DNA from: Photobacterium toruni
GTDB taxonomy: Bacteria; Pseudomonadota; Gammaproteobacteria; Enterobacterales; Vibrionaceae
Assembly (NCBI RefSeq): GCF_024529955.1
Contig: NZ_AP024855.1
Location: forward strand, 620,001 to 684,000
DNA: 64,000 bases
Direction: 5' to 3'
Part shown: positions 43,360 to 56,645 of the stretch, in pieces
Position numbering within the stretch: position 1 is the stretch's first letter
How the letters are laid out: every line of letters starts with the position of its first letter
Notes under the pieces: generated by a model
Seen by the model: the letters and a program-made list of their open reading frames with translations, nothing else
Databases searched by the model: none
What the model was told of the DNA's origin: nothing
Position numbers and translations under genes: made by a program

Positions 43360-45279
43360 ATGAGTGATTGGACAATTAATAATGCCCGTAATGTTTACAA
43401 CACACCTTACTGGGGTCAAGGTTACTTTGATATAGCATCAGACGGTTCTGTTATCGCCCGTCCTGATGTTAATAATCCCACCAATACTATTGGGTTATCA
43501 CAACTTGCCGATGAATTAATTGCCGCAGGTGCTTCATTACCTGTTTTAGTTCGTTTTCCAGATATTCTTCACCACCGCGTTGACAGCCTATGTGGCGTTT
43601 TTAATCAAGCGATTGAGAATTATGGCTATCAAGGCGAATATCTTGCGGTTTATCCCATCAAAGTAAACCAGCAGCAAGAAGTGGTTAGTGAAATTTTAAA
43701 AAGCCAATATGCTAAACAACAACGTCAATTAGGCTTGGAAGCGGGCAGTAAACCAGAGCTAATGGCAGTGCTTGCGATGGCACAAGAAGCAAGCTCGGTG
43801 ATCGTCTGTAATGGCTATAAAGACAGAGAATATATTCGATTAGCATTAATCGGTGAAAAATTAGGTCACGAAGTTTATATCGTGCTAGAAAAACTGTCTG
43901 AGCTAAACATTATCTTACAAGAAGCAGCAGAGCTTGGAGTGACTCCTCGTTTAGGTATTCGTGCCCGTCTTGCCTCTCAAGGTAAAGGTAAATGGCAAGC
44001 AAGTGGTGGCGAAAAATCTAAATTTGGCTTATCTGCATCACAAGTATTAACCGTAATTGACGCATTACGTCAACGTGACATGCTTGATTGCTTACAGCTA
44101 TTACACTTTCATTTAGGCTCACAGATTGCCAATATTCGTGATGTCCGTAATGGTGTTGGTGAAGCGGGCCGTGTTTATGCTGAACTTAAAAAATTAGGGG
44201 CTGGTATTTCTACGGTTGATGTCGGCGGTGGTTTAGCGGTTGATTATGAAGGAACGCGTAGTCAAAGTAGTTGCTCAATGAATTACAGCATCAATGAATA
44301 TGCAAATAATGTGGTCTATGTATTAGGTGATATTTGTAAAGAATATAACATGCCTATGCCGCGTATTATTTCAGAGTCAGGCCGTAATCTTACCGCTCAT
44401 CATGCCGTTTTGATTACCGATGTAGTGGGTATTGAAAGCTACAAAGTAGAATCAATCAATCCACCGACTGAAAATGCGCCGCATATTTTGCATAATATGT
44501 GGCGTTCTTGGAAAGAGCTAACAGAACATACTGATCATCGCTCATTAGTTGAGCTTTATCATGATAACCAAAGTGATTTAGCAGAAGTTCACTCTCTTTT
44601 TGCCGTTGGTATGATCAGTTTTATTGATAGAGCATGGGCAGAACAAGTCAGTTTGCGTTTATGCCATGAATTAGCTCACACACTATCAGCCCAAAACCGT
44701 ACTCATCGACCGCTACTCGATGAATTACATGAGCGTTTAGCTGATAAGTTTTTTGTGAATTTTTCTCTATTCCAATCATTACCAGATGCATGGGGCATTG
44801 AACAAGTCTTTCCTATTTTACCATTAAGCAATTTAAATAAAGCGCCTGAACGCCGAGCTATTATCTTAGATATTACCTGTGATTCCGATGGTACGATTGA
44901 TCAATATGTTGAAAACCAAGGCATAGAAAGCACACTACCAGTACCCACATGGAGTGATGAGCAACCTTATCGTATTGGTTTCTTTATGGTGGGTGCTTAC
45001 CAAGAAATTTTAGGCGATATGCATAATTTATTCGGTGATACTGATACTGCAGTTGTACGTTGCACTGCAGATGGTAATTATAATATTGAGAAAATAGATC
45101 GTGGCGATAATGTCGGTGATGTATTACGTTATGTACACTTAGATCCTAATGATTTCTTACGTCAATATCAGTTAATGGCGGCACAACATCTTGCACAAGA
45201 TGAACGTGAAAGTATTCTCAAAGAATTGGCAGATGGGCTCGAAGGATATACTTATCTAGAAGATGTTCGCACAATTTAA
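43360..45279 (+). CDS. speA: biosynthetic arginine decarboxylase
   Basis: The 639-residue enzyme is the standard length of SpeA and belongs to the alanine racemase-fold PLP decarboxylases. The PLP lysine lies in YPIKVNQQ near residue 100, and the [23 protein letters not shown] and [10 protein letters not shown] segments are conserved. It turns arginine into agmatine in the first step of the agmatine route to putrescine. SpeB follows on the same strand 104 bases later, so the two make a pathway unit. The leader is unusually long and encodes a candidate peptide. Confidence 0.98.
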   Translation: MSDWTINNARNVYNTPYWGQGYFDIASDGSVIARPDVNNPTNTIGLSQLADELIAAGASLPVLVRFPDILHHRVDSLCGVFNQAIENYGYQGEYLAVYPIKVNQQQEVVSEILKSQYAKQQRQLGLEAGSKPELMAVLAMAQEASSVIVCNGYKDREYIRLALIGEKLGHEVYIVLEKLSELNIILQEAAELGVTPRLGIRARLASQGKGKWQASGGEKSKFGLSASQVLTVIDALRQRDMLDCLQLLHFHLGSQIANIRDVRNGVGEAGRVYAELKKLGAGISTVDVGGGLAVDYEGTRSQSSCSMNYSINEYANNVVYVLGDICKEYNMPMPRIISESGRNLTAHHAVLITDVVGIESYKVESINPPTENAPHILHNMWRSWKELTEHTDHRSLVELYHDNQSDLAEVHSLFAVGMISFIDRAWAEQVSLRLCHELAHTLSAQNRTHRPLLDELHERLADKFFVNFSLFQSLPDAWGIEQVFPILPLSNLNKAPERRAIILDITCDSDGTIDQYVENQGIESTLPVPTWSDEQPYRIGFFMVGAYQEILGDMHNLFGDTDTAVVRCTADGNYNIEKIDRGDNVGDVLRYVHLDPNDFLRQYQLMAAQHLAQDERESILKELADGLEGYTYLEDVRTI

Positions 45280-45383
45280 GACTAAAAATTAGTCGTCCTA
45301 TTTAGAGTATCCTAGCACTACAATAAGATAGTGATAGGACTCTTAGTAGGTCTTTTGCCCTAATATTGTTGTTGGAGAAAACC

Positions 45384-46316
45384 ATGGCAACACTAGCTAA
45401 TTACCCAGATTATTCTTTATTCGCCAATGCGTTTGGCTTTTTACGTCAACCATTAAATTTTTCACCAATGGAATCAGACGCTGACGTTATTATTACTGGA
45501 GTACCATTTGATATGGCGACTACTGGCCGTTCTGGTAGTCGCATGGGTCCTGGTGCTATTCGTCAAATATCGACTAATCTTGCCTGGGAAGGTAAACGCT
45601 GGCCATGGAACTTTAGCCTATTAAAATCAATTAAAATTGCAGATTGTGGTGATTTAGTCTTTGATTGCGGTGATGCAGGTCAAATGTGTGAACGCCTAGA
45701 AGCACATGCGAGCGGTTTATTAGAACAAGGGAAAACCCTACTTACTTTTGGTGGTGATCACTTTGTTACACTGCCCTTACTTCGCGCTCATGCAAAACAA
45801 TTTGGCAAAATGGCATTAATTCACTTTGATGCCCATACTGATACCTATGATCAAGGCAGTAAATTTGATCATGGCACCATGTTCTACCATGCGCCGAAAG
45901 AAGGTTTAATTGATCCTACGCGCTCAGTGCAAATTGGTATTCGTACCGAGCACAGTGACAAACTAGGGTTTAATGTTATCTCAGCTGATACTGCTAATGA
46001 TTGGAGTGTGGCACAGATTGTTGAAAAGATTAAAGCGACTGTCGGTGATATGCCGGTTTACTTAACTTTTGATATCGATTGTTTAGATCCTGCTTATGCT
46101 CCAGGTACTGGTACGCCTGTTTGTGGCGGTATCACATCGGATAAAGCCCTGAAAATTATTCGTGGTTTACAAGGTATTCATTTAATTGGTATGGATGTAG
46201 TTGAAGTTGCTCCTGCTTATGATCATGCCGATATTACAGCATTAGCTGCTGCCACTATTGCAACAGACCTATTGCATCTTTGGGCAAGTCAAAAGGCCAT
46301 AAACCAAACAAAATAA
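45384..46316 (+). CDS. speB: agmatinase
   Basis: The start at 45384 has GGAG six bases upstream and gives 310 residues, near the family length; a six-codon longer version is unlikely. Manganese ligands are in the ureohydrolase motifs GGDHF, FDAHTDT and [17 protein letters not shown]. The enzyme hydrolyses agmatine to putrescine and urea, directly after SpeA. The gap to speA contains an imperfect hairpin (45305-45342) that might modulate read-through. Confidence 0.97.
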   Translation: MATLANYPDYSLFANAFGFLRQPLNFSPMESDADVIITGVPFDMATTGRSGSRMGPGAIRQISTNLAWEGKRWPWNFSLLKSIKIADCGDLVFDCGDAGQMCERLEAHASGLLEQGKTLLTFGGDHFVTLPLLRAHAKQFGKMALIHFDAHTDTYDQGSKFDHGTMFYHAPKEGLIDPTRSVQIGIRTEHSDKLGFNVISADTANDWSVAQIVEKIKATVGDMPVYLTFDIDCLDPAYAPGTGTPVCGGITSDKALKIIRGLQGIHLIGMDVVEVAPAYDHADITALAAATIATDLLHLWASQKAINQTK

Positions 46317-46356
46317 TAAAAAACGCCAGTGTTTTAAGTACCTAAAACACTGGCGT
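46316..46356. terminator. bidirectional terminator, speB / dgkA
   Basis: ACGCCAGTGTTTTA (46323-46336) pairs perfectly with TAAAACACTGGCGT (46343-46356) over a six-base loop. The best U-run is on the minus strand, favouring dgkA, but the stem also closes speB. Confidence 0.85.
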
Positions 46357-46382
46357 AAATTTATAAACAGATCAGATAGTGA

Positions 46383-46742
46383 CTATAAATACAAAATACT
46401 GCCCCAAGTGATAACAACCAAAGCCAGCGCAACAAATACCGCAGCTGAACCAATATCTTTCGCTCGACCACTCAGCTCATGATGTTCAGGTCCAATACGA
46501 TCAACTACCGCTTCAACAGCTGAATTAATCAATTCCGCAATAACCACAATAAATAATGAACTAATCATCATTAATCGTTCAATTTTTGTCACTGGCATAA
46601 AAAATGATACGATCGTCATGATAACTAATAGAATACTTTCTTGACGAAAAGCGGCTTCATTTATCCACGCCGCTTTTAACCCTTGTATCGAATATCCGGT
46701 TGCATTAATGATCCGTTTTAAGCCCGTAGCGCCAGGTTTCAT
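46383..46742 (-). CDS. dgkA: diacylglycerol kinase
   Basis: The 119-residue integral membrane protein has an amphipathic N-terminal helix and three membrane helices, as for DgkA. The active-site segments FRQE, ELINSAVEAVVDRIGPEHHELSGRAKDIGSAAV are intact. It phosphorylates diacylglycerol to phosphatidic acid for recycling. The eptA gene lies upstream on the same strand; EptA releases diacylglycerol as by-product, so the two fit together functionally. Confidence 0.97.
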   Translation of the reverse strand: MKPGATGLKRIINATGYSIQGLKAAWINEAAFRQESILLVIMTIVSFFMPVTKIERLMMISSLFIVVIAELINSAVEAVVDRIGPEHHELSGRAKDIGSAAVFVALALVVITWGSILYL

Positions 46743-46820
46743 GGTTGTCTCTCTGTGTTATTTTTTAAATACTTAAAGTGTTTATAACTCATGATACATT
46801 TTGAACAATGAAATAAAAGT

Positions 46821-46846
46821 AAAAGAGGACTTCTGCCCTCTTTTTA
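46821..46846 (-). terminator. terminator after eptA
   Basis: AAAAGAGG (46821-46828) pairs with CCTCTTTT (46837-46844). On the minus strand T-rich sequence follows. It lies between eptA and dgkA and could allow partial read-through into dgkA. Confidence 0.7.
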
Positions 46847-46855
46847 TTTTATATA

Positions 46856-48475
46856 TCACTCAATAATATTATTGCGACACTGGGAAAATATGTCTAACTT
46901 AGGATCGTAAACGGTGGTTTTAACGTCCATCATGCCTAATAAAGAATGGAATAAATTATCTTGCGAATAGCCACCAGCAGCCGCTTCACGCTGTAAACAT
47001 TGGCGGTTTATATGTTGACTTTGCTGATAAGCAGGCGATAACCATAATATTAGCGGCACTGTTGTTTGTTCTTTTGGTGCAATAGAATAAGGAAGACCAT
47101 GTAAATACACCCCATCTTCCCCCAGTGACTCACCATGATCTGCCATATAAATCATCGCAGTATTGGCGTTATGATCGTCGTTTTTCAGTATATCAATCAC
47201 ACTGCTTAAAATATGATCGGTATATAAAATTGTATTGTCATAAGTGTTAGTGACCTGCTCACGGCTACACTCTTGCAAATTGCTGGTATTACAGGTTGGC
47301 TTGAACACTTTAAATTTAGCTGGATAACGATCGTTATATGTTGGACCATGACTACCAATAATATGTAATACAATAAACGTATCTTGTTTGGCATCATCAA
47401 TTTGTGCCTGTAGATTTTTCAATAATACTGCATCGTAACAGGTACCGTCATGACAAAGCTTAGGATCACTATCCGCGTTAATCACAATATGCTTAACCCG
47501 ATCGCATACTCCTTTACAGCCACTATCATTGTCTTTCCAATCAACATCAATACCTGCACGTTGTAAAATATCTACCGCGGTATCTTGATGACGAGCCGCT
47601 ATCGCATTGTAATTAGCTTTAGTCATTACCGAGAACATACAAGGCAATGACACTGCCGTTGCCGTACCACATGATTTTACATTTAAAAAACTGATCACAT
47701 TACGTTTTGCTAACTCAGGATTTGTATCACGATCATAACCATTTAATGAATAGTTCATTGAACGAGAAGCCTCGCCAACAACCATGACCACAACATTATG
47801 CTTGCCTCCTTGATAACTATCTTGGGCATCTATCCCTAACTGAGTAAATGGCATCTTAGCTTCAATAAGCTGATATTTAGCATAACGAAAAGTGGCTGAA
47901 ATATAATTAGTTGGATTAATAAGGGCTTTAATTTCAGAGTGGTTGCGTACCAACGAGGCATAATCTTTATAGTAACCCGCAGCAATAATAACAATCACTA
48001 ATAATGAAATAATTATACTCAGACTACGGGCAATTAATTCTTTTACAATGGGACGATAAACAACATTTATTCGCCATAAAATAGAAATAGGAATAATGGC
48101 AATAATAACTATCCATGCCAAACCTGCCATAGAAAAATAACTGCTTGCTTCTGCTGAATTAGTCTCAAATACATTAACAATCATGCCATAGTCAAAATAC
48201 ACGCCATAACTATACATGGCGTACGTGGCTAAACTTGAGATAAATATTAAAATTGAAAGCAATGGACGCTGTATCCATGGCCATAATAATAAATTAAAAA
48301 TAATATTTAATGCAGCAATAATAAACAATGGAATTGTAGCAATAAAGATCACATCATTCGTACTGCTTTTTAAAAATAATTCACTTAGATGTTTCCATAA
48401 AGCAATGTTTTGTATAGCAGCAAAAAAAATAGCAACCAGTAATATATAATTGATGCTAGATAAACGAATTTTCAT
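46856..48475 (-). CDS. eptA: lipid A phosphoethanolamine transferase
   Basis: The 539-residue protein has five N-terminal membrane helices (to about residue 175) and a periplasmic alkaline phosphatase-like catalytic domain. GEASRSMNYSLNGYDRDTNP, the nucleophile region SCGTATAVSLPCMFS, SHGPTYNDRYP and ADHGESLGEDGVYLHG are diagnostic of EptA/MCR-type enzymes. It moves phosphoethanolamine from phosphatidylethanolamine to lipid A, lowering negative charge and binding of cationic peptides such as polymyxin. No two-component genes such as pmrAB lie next to it. dgkA follows. Confidence 0.94.
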   Translation of the reverse strand: MKIRLSSINYILLVAIFFAAIQNIALWKHLSELFLKSSTNDVIFIATIPLFIIAALNIIFNLLLWPWIQRPLLSILIFISSLATYAMYSYGVYFDYGMIVNVFETNSAEASSYFSMAGLAWIVIIAIIPISILWRINVVYRPIVKELIARSLSIIISLLVIVIIAAGYYKDYASLVRNHSEIKALINPTNYISATFRYAKYQLIEAKMPFTQLGIDAQDSYQGGKHNVVVMVVGEASRSMNYSLNGYDRDTNPELAKRNVISFLNVKSCGTATAVSLPCMFSVMTKANYNAIAARHQDTAVDILQRAGIDVDWKDNDSGCKGVCDRVKHIVINADSDPKLCHDGTCYDAVLLKNLQAQIDDAKQDTFIVLHIIGSHGPTYNDRYPAKFKVFKPTCNTSNLQECSREQVTNTYDNTILYTDHILSSVIDILKNDDHNANTAMIYMADHGESLGEDGVYLHGLPYSIAPKEQTTVPLILWLSPAYQQSQHINRQCLQREAAAGGYSQDNLFHSLLGMMDVKTTVYDPKLDIFSQCRNNIIE

Positions 48476-48735
48476 TATGGAGTATTCCTAATATTTCATA
48501 ACGATCACACAAACTACCAGCACCTTTATGGATTAGAGCAACTGGTAAGCATAAAGCCAACCGTGGCCATCATTATTCCATTAAGGGCGGTGATTATGCC
48601 TATAAAGACCACTAATAGACATCCTTCGCAACAATTTGATTAAAATTATTAATGCAAACATAGATTGATATAATGGTAGCTCATTTTTATATATTTATGG
48701 AAAATGTTACACTAAAAGCAGTAAAGGAGAATACT

Positions 48736-49143
48736 GTGAATTTACTTCAACCGATTGATAAACTTGCTTGGCTTCATATTCATCAACGTAAATTACTTGC
48801 GGTACGCTCATTTGGGAAAGCACTCTATTATCTTCCTGGGGGAAAACGTGATACGGGGGAAACAGACGCCCAAGCATTAATTCGTGAGATACAAGAAGAA
48901 TTATCCGTTGATCTTACTCCTAACTCGCTATGTTATGCTGGTAGCTTTCAAGCCCAAGCTCATGGTAAAGCGAACGGAGTAATGGTAAATATGACTTGTT
49001 ACTATGCTGAATATAATGGTTCTCTATTTCCTGCATCTGAAATTGAAGAAATTCGATGGATCAACAGTCATGATGTAAGTATCAGCTCTACTGCAACATT
49101 AATGATCTTAACGCAATTAAAAAATCAAAATTTGATTGATTAA
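48736..49143 (+). CDS. NUDIX hydrolase
   Basis: A GTG start at 48736 is preceded by AAGGAG at six bases, better than the ATG frame start 63 bases upstream, and gives 135 residues. The NUDIX box is complete: GGKRDTGETDAQALIREIQEEL, with the REIQEE glutamates that bind metal. The family cleaves nucleoside diphosphates linked to another group, for housecleaning. This member resembles MutT-like small NUDIX proteins; the substrate is unknown. It is a single gene divergent from eptA. Confidence 0.88.
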   Translation: MNLLQPIDKLAWLHIHQRKLLAVRSFGKALYYLPGGKRDTGETDAQALIREIQEELSVDLTPNSLCYAGSFQAQAHGKANGVMVNMTCYYAEYNGSLFPASEIEEIRWINSHDVSISSTATLMILTQLKNQNLID

Positions 49144-49172
49144 ATATTAATACAAAAAGCACATATCTAAAA

Positions 49173-49229
49173 AACGCCAATACATTAACATGTATTGGCG
49201 TAATTTAGGGTACAAGGGGAAAAGTACCC
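49173..49229. terminator. tandem hairpins between NUDIX and GH63 genes
   Basis: ACGCCAATACA (49174-49184) pairs perfectly with TGTATTGGCGT (49191-49201). A second stem, GGGTAC (49208-49213) with GTACCC (49224-49229), follows. The first has its T-run on the minus strand, so it best serves the leftward GH63 gene. Confidence 0.75.
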
Positions 49230-49257
49230 TGTATTAACACAATAAAGCGTATTTAGC

Positions 49258-51888
<2,631 letters not shown>

Positions 51889-52400
51889 TTAAAATCCCCC
51901 GATATTTAATGATGAGCTGTATCTTATAATTATTCGTACAGCTATTTTTTATGGGCAAAATACAACTAAGCATTCTGCAATTGCGGTGGATAATAAAGGT
52001 AAAAAAAATAACTAAAATTGAGGTAAATCACGTTTATTATTTTACTAAAAAACACTAAAAAAAATAACAGAAACATTTTGAAATAATTTTTATCACAAAA
52101 ATAATCTATATAGGAAGGAATATCACACAATAAAAACAAGACTTAAAAGGAATATAAAATTCAACTATAAATAATATTATAAATTATGCGTGAGGTTATT
52201 ATTTATTCCAAAATTCATGTGATATTGATACAAGAAATAAGTTCAATAGATAAAAGGAATGCGATCCTTTATCCAAAAATAAAATAACCGCAAAAAAATA
52301 CCTCTATGTAACTTTTGTAACTATTTTTGATGAGTAACGTAACGATTAAATAATTATTTTTTAATAGAAGTGTGATGTTTATCACTGGGAATTATTAAGA
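51889..52400. other. AT-rich intergenic region upstream of the GH63 gene
   Basis: About 510 bases with no supported gene. The promoter of the leftward GH63 lipoprotein gene must be at the left side. No operator stood out. Confidence 0.5.
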
Positions 52401-52402
52401 AA

Positions 52403-52427
52403 TAAAAAAGCACCATCAAGGTGCTTT
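52403..52427 (-). terminator. terminator of the CPA1 antiporter gene
   Basis: AAAGCACC (52407/52408-52414) pairs with GGTGCTTT (52420-52427) over a five-base loop; the minus strand continues into T residues. Confidence 0.75.
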
Positions 52428-52454
52428 AGTCTATTACACATTATGATTCAATAA

Positions 52455-54248
52455 TCATCGTTCAGTCTCTTTAACTAACGCTATAATCGTCCACCCCGCT
52501 TTTGCTTCTAGCGTTGAAGCAACGGTAAATGGAACAATATTTTGTTTTAAATCAACCGCAAATAATGGAATAAGTGATGAGCCTTTATACTGCTGAGAAT
52601 AATCTTCAAGCGTAAAGTTATCACTCAATTTAGTATGTTTAATTTCTCCACCTTGGTTAATTAAACTGGCTAATTTTTTATAACTGATATCATCACCAAA
52701 AAGTACCGCGCCACTATGAGCTTGAGTCGCAGAGTGTTTTTCTAAGCCACTATTATGCCGACGACCATTTAAGCGAAAGATATTCCGTTGACCAAAATCC
52801 GTTTCATAATGGCTGGCAGCAACTGCATTAAAGTGTTTATCTGGAGTCAGTGCTAACAAATGACCAACACCAATTAAATCTAAATACTCATCAGCATGAC
52901 TAGATACTGCATTACCATAATAAGTTTCTAAACCCGCCATACGCGCAGCGCGAATATAATCCCAGTTAGAATCAGTCATCACCACTCGACAATCATACTT
53001 TTTAAGTGCTAATCCAATTTCTCGCGCAACATCATTAGCGCCAACAATTAAGAAGCCCTTTGGTGATGGCTCTGCAACCCCTAATAAACGCGCAATAGGA
53101 CGAGCAGTTAAACTTTGTAACACTACCGTACCGATAATCACCATAAAAGTCAGTGGCACTAAAAGTTGCGCACCAGCGACACCGTCATCGATTAATTTAA
53201 GGGCAAATAATGCAGAAATTGCCGCAGCAACAATACCTCGAGGAGCCACCCACGCTAAAAATAATTTTTCTTTAAATACTAAATGGCTAAACATTGTCGA
53301 TATAAAAATAGACGCAGGTCTTGCGACTAACTGGATAACCACAAATAATGCAATTGCTCCCCAGCCTAATGCATGAAAATCAGCTAATTGGATGCGGGAT
53401 GCTAAAATTAAAAATAAGCCAGAAATTAATAATATTGTTAGATTTTCTTTAAAATGTAGGATGTGGCGAATATCAACATCTTTAGCATTGGCAAGCCACA
53501 TTCCCATAACAGTAACGGCTAACAGTCCCGCTTCCGATTCAAGTGCATTTGCACCTGCAAAGACACCGAGCACCACAGCTAACACTGCAAATGGCTGTAA
53601 GTATTCTGGAAGCAAATGATTACGTAGCACATAAGCAATAAGCCATCCCGCAACAGCGCCAATCACTAATCCAACGAGTAGCATTAGTCCAAAGACTTCA
53701 AGACTGTGCATTTGGCTACTAGAGACAATAAATTCATACACGATCACGACAAATATAGCCCCAATCGGATCAATTAAAATCCCTTCCCAGCGTAAAATAT
53801 TAGCGAGTTTTGCTTGCGGTCTTACCGTCCGTAATAAAGGTACGATTACTGTAGGTCCAGTGACTACCGTCATAGAGCCAAATAAGAACGCCAATGACCA
53901 ACTAAAATCTAATAAATAATGCGTAGCAACACTGGTAATAACCCATGTAATAATGGCACCGATAGTGACAATACTTTTTACGTTTTTTCGTACTGTTTTT
54001 ATTTCAGCAAAATTGAGAGTTAAACTACCCTCAAATAAAATAACAGCCACCGCTAATGAAATCAGTGGAAACAATAAATCACCAAAAAGAATATTTGGGT
54101 TAAATATGCCAGCAACAGGACCAATAAATAAGCCAGCAATAAGCAATAATAAAATCGCTGGTAATTTCATTCGCCATGCAAGCCATTGACACCCTAGTCC
54201 AAGCACACCAAGGCCGGCAATCGTCAATCCAATCATTTCTTGATGCAT
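52455..54248 (-). CDS. CPA1-family Na+(K+)/H+ antiporter with TrkA-N domain
   Basis: The 597-residue protein has about 12 membrane helices in residues 1-395, with ILFEGSLTLNF and VTGPTVIVPLLRTVRP and IDPIGAIFVV segments typical of CPA1 exchangers. From about residue 400 a Rossmann-like TrkA-N domain starts (GFLIVGANDVAREIGLALKKYDCRVVMTD), which can bind NAD(H) or nucleotides and gate transport. The role is sodium or potassium export against protons for pH and ion balance. It is a single gene. The exact ion cannot be told. Confidence 0.88.
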   Translation of the reverse strand: MHQEMIGLTIAGLGVLGLGCQWLAWRMKLPAILLLLIAGLFIGPVAGIFNPNILFGDLLFPLISLAVAVILFEGSLTLNFAEIKTVRKNVKSIVTIGAIITWVITSVATHYLLDFSWSLAFLFGSMTVVTGPTVIVPLLRTVRPQAKLANILRWEGILIDPIGAIFVVIVYEFIVSSSQMHSLEVFGLMLLVGLVIGAVAGWLIAYVLRNHLLPEYLQPFAVLAVVLGVFAGANALESEAGLLAVTVMGMWLANAKDVDIRHILHFKENLTILLISGLFLILASRIQLADFHALGWGAIALFVVIQLVARPASIFISTMFSHLVFKEKLFLAWVAPRGIVAAAISALFALKLIDDGVAGAQLLVPLTFMVIIGTVVLQSLTARPIARLLGVAEPSPKGFLIVGANDVAREIGLALKKYDCRVVMTDSNWDYIRAARMAGLETYYGNAVSSHADEYLDLIGVGHLLALTPDKHFNAVAASHYETDFGQRNIFRLNGRRHNSGLEKHSATQAHSGAVLFGDDISYKKLASLINQGGEIKHTKLSDNFTLEDYSQQYKGSSLIPLFAVDLKQNIVPFTVASTLEAKAGWTIIALVKETER

Positions 54249-54307
54249 AAATAGATACTCTTTTTAAAAAATAAACCCGCTATTAGTATTATCCTTTTTA
54301 CAGCGAC

Positions 54308-54352
54308 AAAAAAGCCGATGGCAGCTTTATTTTTAAAAGCACAACCATCGGC
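54308..54352 (-). terminator. terminator of dbpA
   Basis: GCCGATGG (54314-54321) pairs with CCATCGGC (54345-54352) over a long loop; on the minus strand six T follow. Confidence 0.7.
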
Positions 54353-54386
54353 ATCATATAACGGTTATCGGGTAGAAATATCTCGG

Positions 54387-55772
54387 TTAACGTAATTGAC
54401 GCGAACGGAAATTACGACCTTTAATACGACCCTTTTCTAATTTTTGTAATGCTTCTCGTGCGACGTCGCGTTTAACAGCAACATAAGCACAATGATCAAA
54501 TACATTAATCTTACCAACTGAAGCACCGGCAATACCTTTATCACCTGTTAGTGCGCCTAAGATATCACCAGGGCGTACTTTTTGCTTCTTGCCGCCATCA
54601 ATCATTAATGTGATCATTTCTGGGCGGAAAGTCGGTTGATCCAATAAATTACCCGCAGGTAGAGCTTCACCTTCGATATCACGATCAAGGTAATCTTCAA
54701 GTAATTTAACCTTGTAATGCTCTTTATCGCTAAATAATGAACATGCAATACCTTTACTGCCTGCGCGACCTGTACGACCAATACGGTGGACGTGTACTTC
54801 AGTATCGCGTGCTAAATGGTAGTTAATTACCATATCAAGATTATCAATATCTAAACCACGAGCCGCAACATCGGTTGCAACTAAAATTGATTTACTCTTG
54901 TTAGAGAACAATACTAGTGTACGATCGCGCTCACGTTGCTCTAAGTCACCATGCAATGCAATAGAACTGAAGCCAAAGTCTTCTAAATCATCAGACATTT
55001 CTTGTGCTTCACGCTTAGTATTACAGAAAATCACACACGATTCAGGACGGTGTTGATTCAGTAATAAACGCACAGCATCTAAACGATCTTCATTACCACT
55101 AACTTTGTAAAAGTGCTGTGAGATACTGCTATCATCATGGCTAGACTCTACTTTTACTTGCACTGGGTTTTTCATGATACGCTTTGCAATAGAAGCAATT
55201 TGATCTGGGTAAGTCGCACTAAATAACAATGTTTGGCGATCACTTGGCGCAGCATCAATAATCACATCTAATGAATCTTGAAAACCCATTTCTAACATAC
55301 GGTCAGCTTCATCAAGCACCAATGTATTTAGCTCATCAAGGCACAAGAAACCTTTATGTACATGCTCTTCAACACGTCCTGGCGTACCAACAATAATATG
55401 TGCGCCGTGTTCTAATGAACCAATTTGAGGTCCAAATGGCATACCGCCACATAGAGTCAGTACTTTGATGTTATGAATAGCGCGCGCTAAGCGACGGATC
55501 TCTTTCGCAACTTGATCAGCAAGTTCACGTGTTGGACATAATACTAATGTCTGCACACGGAAACGTTTTACATTAAGGTTATTTAATAATCCTAAGCCAA
55601 ACGCTGCGGTTTTACCTGATCCTGTTTTACCTTGAGCAATGACATCCTTGCCATCAATAATAAGCGGAAGACTCTGAGCTTGAATAGGTGTCATAGCTTC
55701 ATAACCTAATGAGTCTAAGTTGCCCAATAGATCAGAATGAAGATTTAAGGTAGAAAATGCCGTCTGACTCAA
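54387..55772 (-). CDS. dbpA: ATP-dependent RNA helicase DbpA
   Basis: The 461-residue DEAD-box helicase has Q motif (TPIQAQSLP), motif I AQGKTGSGKT, motif II VLDEADRM, motif III SAT and motif VI HRIGRTGR. The last 75 residues form the DbpA RNA-binding domain (MITLMIDGGKKQKVRPGDILGALTG), which recognises hairpin 92 of 23S rRNA. DbpA works in large-subunit ribosome assembly. No accessory features. It is a single gene with its own terminator and an upstream gap of 276 bases. Confidence 0.95.
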   Translation of the reverse strand: MSQTAFSTLNLHSDLLGNLDSLGYEAMTPIQAQSLPLIIDGKDVIAQGKTGSGKTAAFGLGLLNNLNVKRFRVQTLVLCPTRELADQVAKEIRRLARAIHNIKVLTLCGGMPFGPQIGSLEHGAHIIVGTPGRVEEHVHKGFLCLDELNTLVLDEADRMLEMGFQDSLDVIIDAAPSDRQTLLFSATYPDQIASIAKRIMKNPVQVKVESSHDDSSISQHFYKVSGNEDRLDAVRLLLNQHRPESCVIFCNTKREAQEMSDDLEDFGFSSIALHGDLEQRERDRTLVLFSNKSKSILVATDVAARGLDIDNLDMVINYHLARDTEVHVHRIGRTGRAGSKGIACSLFSDKEHYKVKLLEDYLDRDIEGEALPAGNLLDQPTFRPEMITLMIDGGKKQKVRPGDILGALTGDKGIAGASVGKINVFDHCAYVAVKRDVAREALQKLEKGRIKGRNFRSRQLR

Positions 55773-55993
55773 AATGATGTCCTGTAAACGTCAACATATA
55801 TCAGTATTTTCAATAAGAAACATGACTGTATATGTACTAAAAATAAAATCAGTATGTCGAAACACATACATTGGGTGCCGACACTAACAGCTAACGCCGT
55901 TGCTGACAATGTATACAGCTATTTTGCCGTAAAAATATTCAACTAAAGCATATGCCAAAATCATGACACTGAGTATTAAATACCGTCAGCAGA

Positions 55994-56021
55994 TTGACTT
56001 ACTGAGTCAGAATTATACAAT
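55994..56021 (+). promoter_or_regulatory. sigma-70 promoter of the pilin gene
   Basis: TTGACT (55994-55999) and TACAAT (56016-56021) are separated by 16 bases. The predicted start near 56028 leaves a short leader before the pilin start codon. Confidence 0.6.
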
Positions 56022-56057
56022 TTAAGCATATATTATATTTTTTACTCGATGACCCAT

Positions 56058-56645
56058 ATGAAAAAAAATGGATTTACCTTAATAGAACTTGTCGTTGTGA
56101 TTGTTATTTTAGGTATTCTTGCCGTGGTCGCTGCGCCTAAATTTATGAATTTACAAGTTGACGCTAGAAATGCAGCATTAAAAGGTCTTAAAGGAGCGAT
56201 TGAGTCTACATTAGATGTTACATATGCCAAGTTAACAATATTAGGGCTAGAAAACGCAAGTTATGTTGTAAACCACGAAGATATGCTTCCTCTCGAGAAT
56301 AAAAATACAGCAGTTGTTGCTGATTTATCTAGTCTAGGTTGTACAAAAGAAAGTAGAAGTTGCGTTTTTGAGTATGGCTATCCGAGTAACTATGCACCTA
56401 CATTAGCTACATTAGTTAGTGGAATATCAAGCAATGAAATATCACCAAATGATGACTTCGTTGCTGTATGGCTACCAAATGATGGCGACCAAAGTTTGGC
56501 TATTACGTTTAAAAACAATGTAAAACAATATACTGATTCTCAAGGGCAACAACGAGCTGAACTAAAAAACAATAAATGTTATATCCGTTATCCAAGACCA
56601 AATGGTGAAAATAATAAACCAGTATTAACGATCAAGCCTTGTTAA
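56058..56645 (+). CDS. type IV pilin-like protein (MSHA/PilA type)
   Basis: The leader [28 protein letters not shown] is the class III signal cleaved by prepilin peptidase before F, with E5 of the mature protein present. The choice of 56058 gives the canonical short leader; an ATG three codons upstream (56049) is equally close to a promoter but neither has a clear ribosome binding site. The mature globular part of about 190 residues has cysteines in [10 protein letters not shown] and near the end ([14 protein letters not shown]), able to form two disulfide loops as in MSHA-like pilins. No pilus assembly genes are nearby, so it is an orphan pilin. Confidence 0.88.
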   Translation: MKKNGFTLIELVVVIVILGILAVVAAPKFMNLQVDARNAALKGLKGAIESTLDVTYAKLTILGLENASYVVNHEDMLPLENKNTAVVADLSSLGCTKESRSCVFEYGYPSNYAPTLATLVSGISSNEISPNDDFVAVWLPNDGDQSLAITFKNNVKQYTDSQGQQRAELKNNKCYIRYPRPNGENNKPVLTIKPC

